A DNA stretch of 43,790 nt. Origin: an uncultured bacterium (GTDB taxonomy: Bacteria > Bacillota_I > Bacilli_A > RFN20 > CAG-826). The notes under the pieces are model-generated. The model searched no databases. It was not told where the DNA came from and saw only the letters and a program-made list of their open reading frames with translations. Location of the stretch: assembly GCA_949299335.1 (NCBI GenBank), contig CASGAD010000007.1, positions 1-43,790 of the forward strand, written 5' to 3'. The position numbers were made by a program, and so were the translations under genes. Below are positions 36,671 through 43,790 of this stretch, piece after piece. Position 1 is the stretch's first letter, and each line of letters begins with the position of its first letter.

Positions 36671-37381
36671 TTATTCTTCTAGAGAAGTTTCTTTATTAAT
36701 TTCTTCTTTTTGAGTCTCTTCATTAGGATTTCTAGTGTCCGTTTTTTTATCGCATCTACATCTAGCGAAGCACTTAGTTAAGTCAGTATTATATGTTAAG
36801 GCTTGAAGTAATCCACTAAAAACAAAGAAATATAAGAAGAAATATAAAGGGATAGTATAAGAAGTAAGTCCTATTGAACAAATAAGTAAATATATAAATA
36901 AAAATAGATAACCTAAACTAGAGAATACTTTATTTTGCTTTTCATTAAATTTATTAGAAAGAATCAAGATAAAAAAGATCATCCCACATAAAGTTGTGAT
37001 AAATGTAGTAACAGAAGTAGCGGTTTCAGGAAAATAACCTAAACGTAAACTATATTCAATCATACTTATAGTCCAGCTAACGACACATAATGCTAGAAAT
37101 GATCCAGCAAATAAATAATTTAACTTAATTAATTTTTTCTCTTCGACTTCTTGATTAGAAAATATTTTCTTTAAGGTAGAAATAGCAAAAACTAAAATAG
37201 TAATGTAAAGAGCAACTCTTAGTATCCAATTAATGATGTTAGTTGCATATACAGAATAGTGATCAACATAAAGAGAAATAATTGACATAAATGTGCCTAC
37301 GCAACTAATTAATCCAGCAATAAAAGTTGCAACCGAAATAATTAAAAAAGCGGTGTTTATTCTTTTTGAGACTTTATTCAT
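36671..37381 (-). CDS. six-helix membrane protein with Cys-rich tail, unknown function
   Basis: This 236-residue protein has about six membrane helices (roughly 11-33, 45-65, 84-106, 120-142, 154-173 and 178-196). The C-terminal tail begins CFARCRCDKK and ends in a run of Glu and Lys. The CxxxCxC cluster could bind a metal or be modified, but no family is recognised. The start is secure: AGGAGGG lies eight bases upstream of the ATG. It lies 65 bases upstream of the ArsB-like gene on the same strand, though that gene seems to have its own promoter. Confidence 0.65.
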   Translation of the reverse strand: MNKVSKRINTAFLIISVATFIAGLISCVGTFMSIISLYVDHYSVYATNIINWILRVALYITILVFAISTLKKIFSNQEVEEKKLIKLNYLFAGSFLALCVVSWTISMIEYSLRLGYFPETATSVTTFITTLCGMIFFILILSNKFNEKQNKVFSSLGYLFLFIYLLICSIGLTSYTIPLYFFLYFFVFSGLLQALTYNTDLTKCFARCRCDKKTDTRNPNEETQKEEINKETSLEE

Positions 37382-37503
37382 ATGTTTGTCCCTCCTAATA
37401 ATTTAATAATATCATAGCTAAACACTTTTAAACAATTAACCCTAGTTAAGAAAATAAAAAAATATGCCTATTTATTCAACTTTTTATGATATTTAGTTTA
37501 CTT

Positions 37504-37514
37504 TGGTATAAAAT
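37504..37514 (+). promoter_or_regulatory. extended -10 promoter placing the start at the ATG
   Basis: TTGGTATAAAAT contains TG-G-TATAAA, an extended -10. The alternative register TAAAAT (37509-37514) ends six bases before ATG 37521. No clear -35 and no Shine-Dalgarno are present, so the esterase mRNA is likely leaderless or nearly so. Confidence 0.5.
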
Positions 37515-37520
37515 GAAAAT

Positions 37521-38834
37521 ATGGAAAAGATAATAAAACTAAATAATACTCAATTTAAGGGTTATGAAAATAATGGCTGCTATGAATTTAAAGGGATAAG
37601 ATATGCGACAAGTCATCGTTTTGATGTGCCTCATCCTTACTCTTATAGTGAAGGAATGGTTGATTTAACTGAACCTAGTCCAATTTGCTATCAAGGTAAA
37701 TCTCAAATTGAAAGTTTTATAACAGGCAATAATTATAGTAAGTTTACTCAAGTAGAAGATCCTCAATTTCTTTCTATAACAATTCCAATAGATGTTAAAG
37801 AAAACGAAAAATTACCAGTCATGATTTTTATTCATGGAGGAACTTTCCGCCATGGAGGATGTGACTCAATTAGTTACAATAGAACATATTTATCTAAAGA
37901 AAATAGACTAATTTTAGTTGGTATAAATTATAGACTAGGAGCTTTTGGATTCTCCGTTAATTTAAATAGAAAGCCTGCAAATCTAGGCTTACTTGATATA
38001 ATTGAAGGCTTAAAATGGGTTAAAAATAATATAGGAAGTTTCTATGGAGATGCTAATAATATTACTATTTTTGGACAATCTTCCGGAGGAGAAGCAGTTA
38101 AAGCTATTCTTCTATCTAAAGGAACTGAAGACTTATATAATAGGGCAATTATTCAAAGTGCGCCAAGTGGATCGATGCATAATAGAAAAGAAGTTAATGA
38201 GTATATAACTAGTAATATTAATGATTTACCAATATATGTTTCGGCTGTTAAAGTTTTAAAAGTTCAAGAAGAGTTAAATGAAAACTTTAAAGGAAACGGG
38301 AATGCTAAGTACTTAGTTTACGGGCCTCATTATGGAGTTTTTCCTTTAGTTAAAGAAGAAGAAATTGATATTAAGATCAATGAAGTAAGTAAAACTCATG
38401 ATTTATTAATTGGCTACAATTCTAGAGAAGTAGCAGTTTATTTAAAAAATTCTAAAACAATTAAGAATTTATCAAAGCACTTAATAACAAAGCGAATTGT
38501 TGAAAGAGGAATTAAAATTAAAAGCGATCAACTATTTGCGAAAGACGCTAATGATTTTTATAAAAAGTTCCATGAAAATAATACTCATTCTTATTTATAT
38601 GAGTTATATCGGCAAGATAAAACAGAATTTTTAGGTGGATGTCATGGCATAGAATTTTTACTTCTTTTTGGTGCTACAGACTCAGCAAATGAGGAACTTA
38701 TGCATAATTACACTATTGAAGATATTATAGAAATAGGTAAACCATTAAGAAAATTATGGGGTGATTTTGCTAAAACTGGAAAAGTTGAAGTTGATGAAGT
38801 CCCTAATATTTTAAAAATTGTTAAGGGTAGGTAA
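37521..38834 (+). CDS. type B carboxylesterase
   Basis: An alpha/beta-hydrolase of the carboxylesterase type B family, 437 residues. The oxyanion hole is FIHGGTF (103-109), followed by NYRLGAFGF and NLGLLDI. The nucleophile elbow is GQSSGG with S187 (usually GESAGG), a glutamate follows in GYNSREVA, and the catalytic His candidate is CHGIEFLLLFG. Members usually have about 490-550 residues, so the lid regions are trimmed. There is no signal peptide, so it acts in the cytoplasm on esters of unknown origin. It begins a run of plus-strand genes (HAD phosphatase, MFS transporter, phosphodiesterase). Confidence 0.88.
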   Translation: MEKIIKLNNTQFKGYENNGCYEFKGIRYATSHRFDVPHPYSYSEGMVDLTEPSPICYQGKSQIESFITGNNYSKFTQVEDPQFLSITIPIDVKENEKLPVMIFIHGGTFRHGGCDSISYNRTYLSKENRLILVGINYRLGAFGFSVNLNRKPANLGLLDIIEGLKWVKNNIGSFYGDANNITIFGQSSGGEAVKAILLSKGTEDLYNRAIIQSAPSGSMHNRKEVNEYITSNINDLPIYVSAVKVLKVQEELNENFKGNGNAKYLVYGPHYGVFPLVKEEEIDIKINEVSKTHDLLIGYNSREVAVYLKNSKTIKNLSKHLITKRIVERGIKIKSDQLFAKDANDFYKKFHENNTHSYLYELYRQDKTEFLGGCHGIEFLLLFGATDSANEELMHNYTIEDIIEIGKPLRKLWGDFAKTGKVEVDEVPNILKIVKGR

Positions 38835-38851
38835 ATTTTATCTCGAGTTTA

Positions 38852-38880
38852 TTGATTAAGGTAGATACATAAATTAAGAT
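38852..38880 (+). promoter_or_regulatory. promoter for the HAD phosphatase gene, leaderless geometry
   Basis: TTGATT (38852-38857), a 17-base spacer and TAAGAT (38875-38880) form a consensus-like promoter. The -10 ends six bases before ATG 38887, so the transcript should start at the initiation codon. There is no Shine-Dalgarno close to the ATG. Confidence 0.55.
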
Positions 38881-38886
38881 AAATAT

Positions 38887-39519
38887 ATGAATAGAGCGAT
38901 ATTTTTTGATTTAGATGGAACTTTATGGGATGCTTTAGAGCCTATTACTAAAAGTTGGAATAATTCAATGGAAATTAATAATCTAAAGTATAGATTTTCT
39001 AAAGAAGACATTAAATCTGTAATGGGTTTAACTCCTTTAGAAACAGTTGATAAGCTCTTTAACGATGTTGAACCTAAGCTCGGTTATAAATATTTTGATA
39101 TTTGTGTAAGAGGAGAAATTGCCTATTTAGCCTTAAATCCTGGAAAACTATATCCTCACGAAAAAGAAGTATTAGCTAAATTAAAAAAAGAATACAATTT
39201 ATATATCGTTTCTAATAGTGATAAAGGTTATATTGAAAATTATTTAAATGCTTGTAACACTAAAGATTTCTTTAAAGGACATCTATGCGCAGGAGATACC
39301 TCATTAGATAAGGGGCAAAATATTAGAATATTAATGGAAATAGAAGGGATAGATGAAGTGATTTATGTTGGAGACACTTTTAAAGATTATTTAGAATGTC
39401 AAAAAGCTAATGTTCATTTTGTCCACGCTTCTTATGGATTTGGAAAAATAGATAATTGTGTTAATAAAATAGACTCACTTGATGAGTTAATTAGTTTAGT
39501 TCATAAAATTTTTAAATAG
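38887..39519 (+). CDS. HAD-superfamily phosphatase, phosphoglycolate phosphatase-like
   Basis: All HAD motifs are present in this 210-residue protein: motif I FFDLDGTLWD (D8, D10), motif II IVSNSD, a conserved lysine region (SLDKGQN) and motif IV YVGDTFKDYLEC. The helical C1 cap lies between about 20 and 90. It resembles Gph/PgmB-like phosphatases that remove phosphate from small sugar phosphates or phosphoglycolate. The substrate is not readable. It stands 16 bases before the MFS transporter gene, so the two may form an operon with the downstream phosphodiesterase, suggesting work on an imported carbon source. Confidence 0.85.
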   Translation: MNRAIFFDLDGTLWDALEPITKSWNNSMEINNLKYRFSKEDIKSVMGLTPLETVDKLFNDVEPKLGYKYFDICVRGEIAYLALNPGKLYPHEKEVLAKLKKEYNLYIVSNSDKGYIENYLNACNTKDFFKGHLCAGDTSLDKGQNIRILMEIEGIDEVIYVGDTFKDYLECQKANVHFVHASYGFGKIDNCVNKIDSLDELISLVHKIFK

Positions 39520-39535
39520 ATAAAGGAGAAAAATT

Positions 39536-40981
39536 ATGAAGACTAAAGCAGATAGTTCAAATAATGCAATGCCTTTAAAACTCAATTATAAGAGAACTTT
39601 TATTATTGGTTTTGCATTTTTTGGCATTTTACTATTGTGGCAAGTTTATGATTCTTGGTGCCCTACGTTTTTAACTGAGCTTTTTAAAGAAGCCTTAGGA
39701 GCTGCAACTATTGAAGAAGTTCAATATTTAGTTGGTATAATGATGGCTATTGATAATTTAGCAGCCTTAATTATGCTTCCTATTTTTGGAAACTTGAGTG
39801 ATAAAACCCATACTAAACTTGGCAAAAGAATGCCTTATATTTTAGTTGGTACGTTTTGTTGTGCAGTTGCTTTCCCATTTGTTCCGGTCTTTTTCCATTA
39901 TCATAATTTAGGTGGAACAATTGTGATGATGGCAATAGTTGTATTCTTTGCAATGATGTATAGAAATCCTGCTGTTGCTTTAATGCCTGATATTACTCCT
40001 AAACCATTAAGAAGTAAGGCTAATGGTATTATCAATATTATGGGTTATATAGGCGGAGCATTTGCTACAATTGTTGGTATTGTCTTTGTCTTAAGTAGTT
40101 ATTTAGGTGTTGATAGTGTTAATTGGATTAACAAAACAGCTAATATATGGCTAATTGAAGCACCATTTTTAGTTGCTAGTGTTTTGATGGTTATTAGTGC
40201 TTTAGTTTTATTTTTCTTTATTAATGAGAACAAAATCGAAGAAGAAGTTAGACCTGAGATGGAACTTGGTGAGAAACTCGCTCAGGTTGAAAATAGTGTG
40301 GCTAATGATGATGAAAAGCCAATGTCTAAAGCCAATAAAATAATGCTAATTTTAATTTTGGTAGCAGAATTTTTATGGTTCATGGCTGATAATGGAATTA
40401 GCACATTTATGGGAAACTATACTCTTTATTACTTACATTGTGAGACAAGTAGTAATATGATTAACACCATTGTTGGTGGAGTTGGTAGCGTCCTTGGATT
40501 TTTAATTGGTGGCATTCTTGCGGGGAAAATTGGCAGAAAGTGGACAATTTTAAGTGGATTAGGATTGACGGTTGCTTCTTTATTAATATGGTTAATTTTG
40601 TCTTTAGCAATCCCTGTTATAGTACCTGAAGATGGTTATAATACTTTCCCTATTTATCTTTATTTTATTTGGGCAATTAAAGGATTTGGTATGAGCTTAG
40701 TTCATGTTAATTCTTACCCAATGGTAGTTGAACTTTGTTCTAGTAAAAAGGTTGGAAAATTCACTGGGTATTACTACGCTTCATCAATGGCAGCTCAAAC
40801 AATTACTCCAATTTGTTTAGGCTCCTTACTTTTATTAGATTCGTTCTCTTTCCAACTTTTGCCAGTTTACGCTTTATCATTAACCTTTGTTTCTTTCATC
40901 ACTTTCTTCTTTGTTAAAAATATTAAAGTTAAAAAAGAAAACATTAAAAAAGGTTTAGAAGCACTTGATGTCGATGATTAG
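39536..40981 (+). CDS. SLC45/GPH-like MFS sugar transporter
   Basis: A 12-helix major facilitator of 481 residues. The loop between helices 2 and 3 reads GNLSDKTHTKLGKRMPYILVG, which matches the SDRTRSxWGRRRPFI box of SLC45 and GPH (glycoside-pentoside-hexuronide) symporters. A second RxGRKW motif occurs in the second half (GKIGRKWTILSG). The central loop (about 225-265) is acidic. Relatives import disaccharides or glycosides with protons or sodium. AAAGGAG lies before the ATG. The next gene starts three bases after its stop, indicating co-expression with the phosphodiesterase. Confidence 0.85.
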   Translation: MKTKADSSNNAMPLKLNYKRTFIIGFAFFGILLLWQVYDSWCPTFLTELFKEALGAATIEEVQYLVGIMMAIDNLAALIMLPIFGNLSDKTHTKLGKRMPYILVGTFCCAVAFPFVPVFFHYHNLGGTIVMMAIVVFFAMMYRNPAVALMPDITPKPLRSKANGIINIMGYIGGAFATIVGIVFVLSSYLGVDSVNWINKTANIWLIEAPFLVASVLMVISALVLFFFINENKIEEEVRPEMELGEKLAQVENSVANDDEKPMSKANKIMLILILVAEFLWFMADNGISTFMGNYTLYYLHCETSSNMINTIVGGVGSVLGFLIGGILAGKIGRKWTILSGLGLTVASLLIWLILSLAIPVIVPEDGYNTFPIYLYFIWAIKGFGMSLVHVNSYPMVVELCSSKKVGKFTGYYYASSMAAQTITPICLGSLLLLDSFSFQLLPVYALSLTFVSFITFFFVKNIKVKKENIKKGLEALDVDD

Positions 40982-40983
40982 TT

Positions 40984-41706
40984 ATGAATAAAAAGAAGTT
41001 TATTTCAAGAGTAAATCCGTTATTTTTAAAAGGAATTGCTCATCGAGGATTACATAATGAAGAATTTAGCGAAAATGGACTAAAAGCCTTTGAAAACGCA
41101 ATTAAAAATAATGTTGCTTTTGAATTAGATGTTCACCTTTCTAAAGATGGAGTATTAATTGTTGCTCATGATGATGATTTATTTAGAGTTACTGGGAATC
41201 ACGGCATAATTGAAGAGCTAACTTTAGAAGAAATTAAAAATAATTACACTCTATTAGATGGAGAAAAGGTCCCTACTTTACAAGAGGTTTTAGAGCTAAA
41301 TAAAGAAAAAGTTCCTTTAGTAATTGAATTAAAAGTTAGAAATGCGAATTATAAGCCTTTAGCGAAACGCTTAATTAATGAACTTAAAGACATTAAAGAT
41401 ACTAAAAATTTCCATTTAATTTCTTTTGATCCTAGAGCTCTATTAGCTACTAAGAAAACTAAAATTACTAACGCTTTATTAGTTTGCAAAGAACATTATT
41501 GGACTTTTAAACTTAGATATTTATTTAATGGATTAGACATCGAAGATAACTTAGTTAACCTTAAAGAAGTTAAAAAATATCAAAAGCGACACTTTGTAAA
41601 TGTATGGACAATTGAAACTTTAAAGAGTTTAGATGATGTGAAAGGCAAAGTTGATACTATAACTTTCCAACATTTAGATCCTAAGTTAATCGAAAAAAGT
41701 TTATAA
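40984..41706 (+). CDS. glycerophosphodiester phosphodiesterase
   Basis: The GDPD catalytic pattern is intact in this 240-residue TIM-barrel enzyme: AHRG with H19-R20 region, ENGLKAFENAI, FELDVHLSKDG (E47, D49), H62 in VAHDDDL, and PLVIELKV further on. It hydrolyses glycerophosphodiesters, such as those from phospholipid turnover, to glycerol-3-phosphate and an alcohol. No signal peptide is present, so it is cytoplasmic and would act on imported or internally produced substrate. The start is two bases after the transporter stop, which suggests that the transporter could bring in a glycerol-linked glycoside or diester. Confidence 0.9.
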   Translation: MNKKKFISRVNPLFLKGIAHRGLHNEEFSENGLKAFENAIKNNVAFELDVHLSKDGVLIVAHDDDLFRVTGNHGIIEELTLEEIKNNYTLLDGEKVPTLQEVLELNKEKVPLVIELKVRNANYKPLAKRLINELKDIKDTKNFHLISFDPRALLATKKTKITNALLVCKEHYWTFKLRYLFNGLDIEDNLVNLKEVKKYQKRHFVNVWTIETLKSLDDVKGKVDTITFQHLDPKLIEKSL

Positions 41707-41709
41707 ATA

Positions 41710-41746
41710 AAATGCTCTAGAGGAATTCAATACCTCTAGAGCATTT
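41710..41746. terminator. bidirectional terminator
   Basis: A 14-base perfect stem (AAATGCTCTAGAGG 41710-41723 with 41733-41746) and a 9-base loop lie between the phosphodiesterase (+) and the AraC regulator (-) genes. An A-rich left flank and a T-rich right flank make it usable from both sides. Confidence 0.88.
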
Positions 41747-41749
41747 ATT

Positions 41750-42517
41750 TTACTTTTTTTCGTCTGTAATCTTTTTATATTGCCTATAGAAAGTAGAATA
41801 ATCTTTAAATCCTAATTCTTGAGCGACAACATTTTTCTTAACACCACTTTTAATCAATGATTCTGCGACAAATATTTTTTTATGTCTCACATAATCAATT
41901 AATGATATTTTCATGTATTTTTTAAATTGATTACATAAGTGAGATTTAGAAAAATTCAAGTTTTTAGAAAGATCCTCTAAAGTAATATCTTCATAGATAT
42001 GGCGATCAATATAACTAATTATTTGTTGAATAAAGTCGTTATATTGAGTTTTAGAAGCAGTGAAGGTTTGATTATTAGTTGAAGCTAAAACGATTAACTT
42101 AATTAATTCACAACTAAATAAAAGAAAAGCACTTTCTTTATCTTCAATTAAAGCGTATTCATCGAAGTTTTGTAAACTTTCAGTAATTAACTTATTTGAA
42201 GAAATAAAAATTGGTAATTTTTTAAATTTTTCCATTACGCTTTGAGGCATAAATGTATCTGGAAACTTAAATACATATCTTTCGTAGGCTTCATCGCTAT
42301 TGAAGTCTAAAAAGTGAAATTTACCAGCAGGAATAACAACAATATCTCCAGGTTCTAGAGTGTGTGTTACATTTTCCACAGTATAATTTAAATTTCCGGA
42401 AATATAGAATAATATTTCATTAAAGTGGTGTGCATGTTTAGAATAATCACTAACTTTAACAGGAACTAAATCTAATTTGTGTGAAAAATCAACGTCTTTA
42501 TATACAAAATTAAACAT
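41750..42517 (-). CDS. AraC-family transcriptional regulator with cupin sensor domain
   Basis: A 255-residue regulator. The N-terminal half is a cupin sensor (HHFNEILFYISGNLNYTVEN, LEPGDIVVIPAGKFHFLDF). The C-terminal 100 residues hold the two helix-turn-helix motifs of AraC/XylS proteins (EDITLEDLSKNLNFSKSHLCNQFKKY, then VAQELGFKDYSTFYRQYKK). Cupin-AraC proteins usually sense a sugar or related metabolite and activate a neighbouring catabolic operon. The gene converges on the MFS transporter-phosphodiesterase genes and is divergent from corA. AAAGGAGG precedes the ATG. Its target is not certain. Confidence 0.92.
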   Translation of the reverse strand: MFNFVYKDVDFSHKLDLVPVKVSDYSKHAHHFNEILFYISGNLNYTVENVTHTLEPGDIVVIPAGKFHFLDFNSDEAYERYVFKFPDTFMPQSVMEKFKKLPIFISSNKLITESLQNFDEYALIEDKESAFLLFSCELIKLIVLASTNNQTFTASKTQYNDFIQQIISYIDRHIYEDITLEDLSKNLNFSKSHLCNQFKKYMKISLIDYVRHKKIFVAESLIKSGVKKNVVAQELGFKDYSTFYRQYKKITDEKK

Positions 42518-42554
42518 AAATTTCCTCCTTTAATGCACTATCTTACTTAAATTA

Positions 42555-42660
42555 ATAAACGAATTGCAAGATTTCCTTATAAATTATTACATTATATATA
42601 AAAAAATTAAAGTATTTTGATTCGTTTTATAATGAAATCATTTTTTTCAGGTGATACAAT
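42555..42660. promoter_or_regulatory. divergent araC-type/corA control region
   Basis: AAACGAAT (42557-42564) and ATTCGTTT (42620-42627) are inverted half-sites about 55 bases apart in the region between the regulator and corA. TATAAT lies at 42628-42633, and TG-A-TACAAT (42652-42660) ends six bases before the corA ATG. An AraC protein could bind such half-sites for autoregulation. They are short enough to be chance. Confidence 0.3.
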
Positions 42661-42666
42661 TTTTTT

Positions 42667-43623
42667 ATGGTAATAATTTATAAAGAAGAAGATAAAAAAT
42701 TGACTAAGACTGAATTTAATGATGACGACGACTTTCCTGTTGAACCTGGAGCATGGATTCATTTAACAAGCCCTAGTCAACAATTAATAGAAAAAGTAGC
42801 AACTTTAACCTCCATCTCTAAAGATATGTTAAAGTGCGCCTTAGATGAAGAAGAAAGCGCCCGTGTAGACAATGATGATGGAGACACTCTTATAGTTTTA
42901 GATACTCCTTATTTGGTAGATAAGGAAAATTCTATTTTTTCAACTGCTCCTTTTTTGATTGCCTATAATCGTAGTTATTATGTAACAATTCAAAGACATA
43001 ATTTTGAATTAATGGATGAATTATTTAAAAGAGTTAAGATAATTGAACCTCATAAACATGTTAGATTAACTTTAAACTTAATATATAGATTATCTACTTT
43101 ATTTATTACATATTTAAAAAAGATTAATTCGCATACTGAAACTTTAGAAAATTCTTTACGTACATCAACTAAAAATCAAGAAGTCTTACAACTTATGGAT
43201 ACAAATAAGTCCTTGATTTATTTTTCTACAGCTTTAAATGCGAATAATGGGGTTTTAACTAAATTGATTAAAAATAGAAATTATAAAAAGTTTGAAGATG
43301 ATTTTGATTTAATGGAAGATGCTCAAGTTGAAATGAGCCAAGCTATTGAGATGTGTTCTATTTCTAGAAATGTTTTAACTTCCATGATGGATGCATTTGC
43401 TTCAATCATTAATAATAATTTAAATGTTGTCATGAAAACATTAGCTATTGTGACAATTGTTTTATCTATCCCAACTTTAATTGCTTCATTTTTTGGAATG
43501 AACTTTAAGAATATTCCATTAATGAATACGGATTATGGATTTTGGATTTTAGTAGTTGTTTCGTGCTTACTAAGCGTCTTAGGAGCCATAGCCTTAATCT
43601 TTATTGGTCGACAAAAAAAGTAA
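42667..43623 (+). CDS. corA: CorA-type magnesium/divalent metal channel
   Basis: A CorA protein of 318 residues. The soluble N-terminal domain (1-250) is mixed alpha/beta, then a long stalk helix leads to two membrane helices at the C-terminus (about 255-275 and 292-314). The signature GMN is present in SFFGMNFKNIPLMN between the helices. The usual MPEL-type loop is FKNIPLMN here. It forms pentamers that import Mg2+ or related divalent ions. No good Shine-Dalgarno is placed at the usual distance (AGGTGA is 12 bases upstream), while an extended -10 ends six bases before the ATG, so the mRNA may be leaderless. Confidence 0.92.
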   Translation: MVIIYKEEDKKLTKTEFNDDDDFPVEPGAWIHLTSPSQQLIEKVATLTSISKDMLKCALDEEESARVDNDDGDTLIVLDTPYLVDKENSIFSTAPFLIAYNRSYYVTIQRHNFELMDELFKRVKIIEPHKHVRLTLNLIYRLSTLFITYLKKINSHTETLENSLRTSTKNQEVLQLMDTNKSLIYFSTALNANNGVLTKLIKNRNYKKFEDDFDLMEDAQVEMSQAIEMCSISRNVLTSMMDAFASIINNNLNVVMKTLAIVTIVLSIPTLIASFFGMNFKNIPLMNTDYGFWILVVVSCLLSVLGAIALIFIGRQKK

Positions 43624-43648
43624 ATTTCGCGTAAAATTTACTTTTTTT
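43613..43648 (+). terminator. Rho-independent terminator of corA
   Basis: A 15-base stem (43613-43627 with 43634-43648, core AGTAAATTT/AAATTTACT) closes on CGCGTA and ends in seven Ts. It overlaps the corA stop codon. Confidence 0.9.
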
Positions 43649-43666
43649 ATTAAACGCCAACTGACA

Positions 43667-43746
43667 AACTAAATGCAGGTTCATAAGCAAATGCGCAGTT
43701 TGCCAGACCAAATGCAGTTTTTTGCATTTCAAAACTGCGTTTAGTT
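43667..43746. repeat. structured repeat element, three-way-junction-like fold
   Basis: AACTAAATGCAG (43667-43678) pairs with CTGCGTTTAGTT (43735-43746), with one T-G wobble. Inside the stem are two hairpins: GCAAA/TTTGC (43687-43691 with 43699-43703) and AAATGCA/TGCATTT (43710-43716 with 43723-43729). The word AAATGC occurs four times. It lies just after the corA terminator in a GC-richer patch. It could be a small RNA, a repeat element or an old mobile-element end. No coding sequence is seen here. Confidence 0.4.
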
Positions 43747-43790
43747 CATTAATGATATTTAAATAAGTCATTTTAAAAGAAAATTAAACA

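Noticed and set aside
1-43790. Mycoplasma genetic code (TGA as tryptophan)
   Set aside because: Full-length genes run without in-frame TGA, Trp is TGG, and the nuclease gene ends with TGA at its natural end.

Overview
The window is AT-rich (about 30% GC by eye) and uses the standard bacterial code: TGA is a real stop (for example at 4412-4414) and tryptophan is TGG, so this is not a Mycoplasma-type code. The gene content suggests an uncultured, probably host-associated member of the Bacilli near the Erysipelotrichales/RF39/Acholeplasma side. The clues are many lipobox lipoproteins with no LPXTG anchor anywhere, AmiE/AmiF-like oligopeptide ATPases, Mollicutes-style insertions in the Opp subunits, and several genes that look leaderless. 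The lineage is an inference.

Layout. 1-4760 is accessory DNA. It holds a DUF4037 nucleotidyltransferase with a continuation behind an in-frame stop, a GAAGT repeat cluster, a decayed recombinase-like fragment, a membrane protein/lipoprotein pair, an orphan PD-(D/E)XK nuclease and a small membrane protein. 5249-23049 is a block of surface lipoproteins. Five large lipoproteins of unknown function share a two-module architecture, three of them with bacterial Ig-like domains. With them are a BspA-type leucine-rich-repeat lipoprotein, an M6-type metalloprotease, a subtilisin/lactocepin-like S8 protease and a DUF3899 membrane protein. 23133-33436 is a complete but unusual oligopeptide importer: OppA with an extra Ig-like domain, OppB, OppC with a roughly 390-residue extracellular insertion, and a single polypeptide that fuses OppD and OppF and ends in a DUF2188-like domain.

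33484-43623 is ordinary metabolism and transport: an AAA/DUF4143 ATPase, a MazG-like pyrophosphohydrolase, an ArsB/NhaD-type transporter, a membrane protein, a type B carboxylesterase, a HAD phosphatase, an SLC45-like MFS transporter, a glycerophosphodiester phosphodiesterase, an AraC regulator and CorA. A structured repeat lies at the right edge (43667-43746).

How it works together (inference). The lipoprotein block and the Opp genes read as a protein-utilisation locus. Two lipid-anchored proteases would cut host or dietary protein at the cell surface, the Ig-like and LRR lipoproteins would bind or present it, and Opp would import the peptides. A nearly identical promoter-overlapping palindrome precedes both an orphan lipoprotein gene (13761) and oppA (23133), which suggests common control. 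Operon boundaries are marked by clear hairpins.
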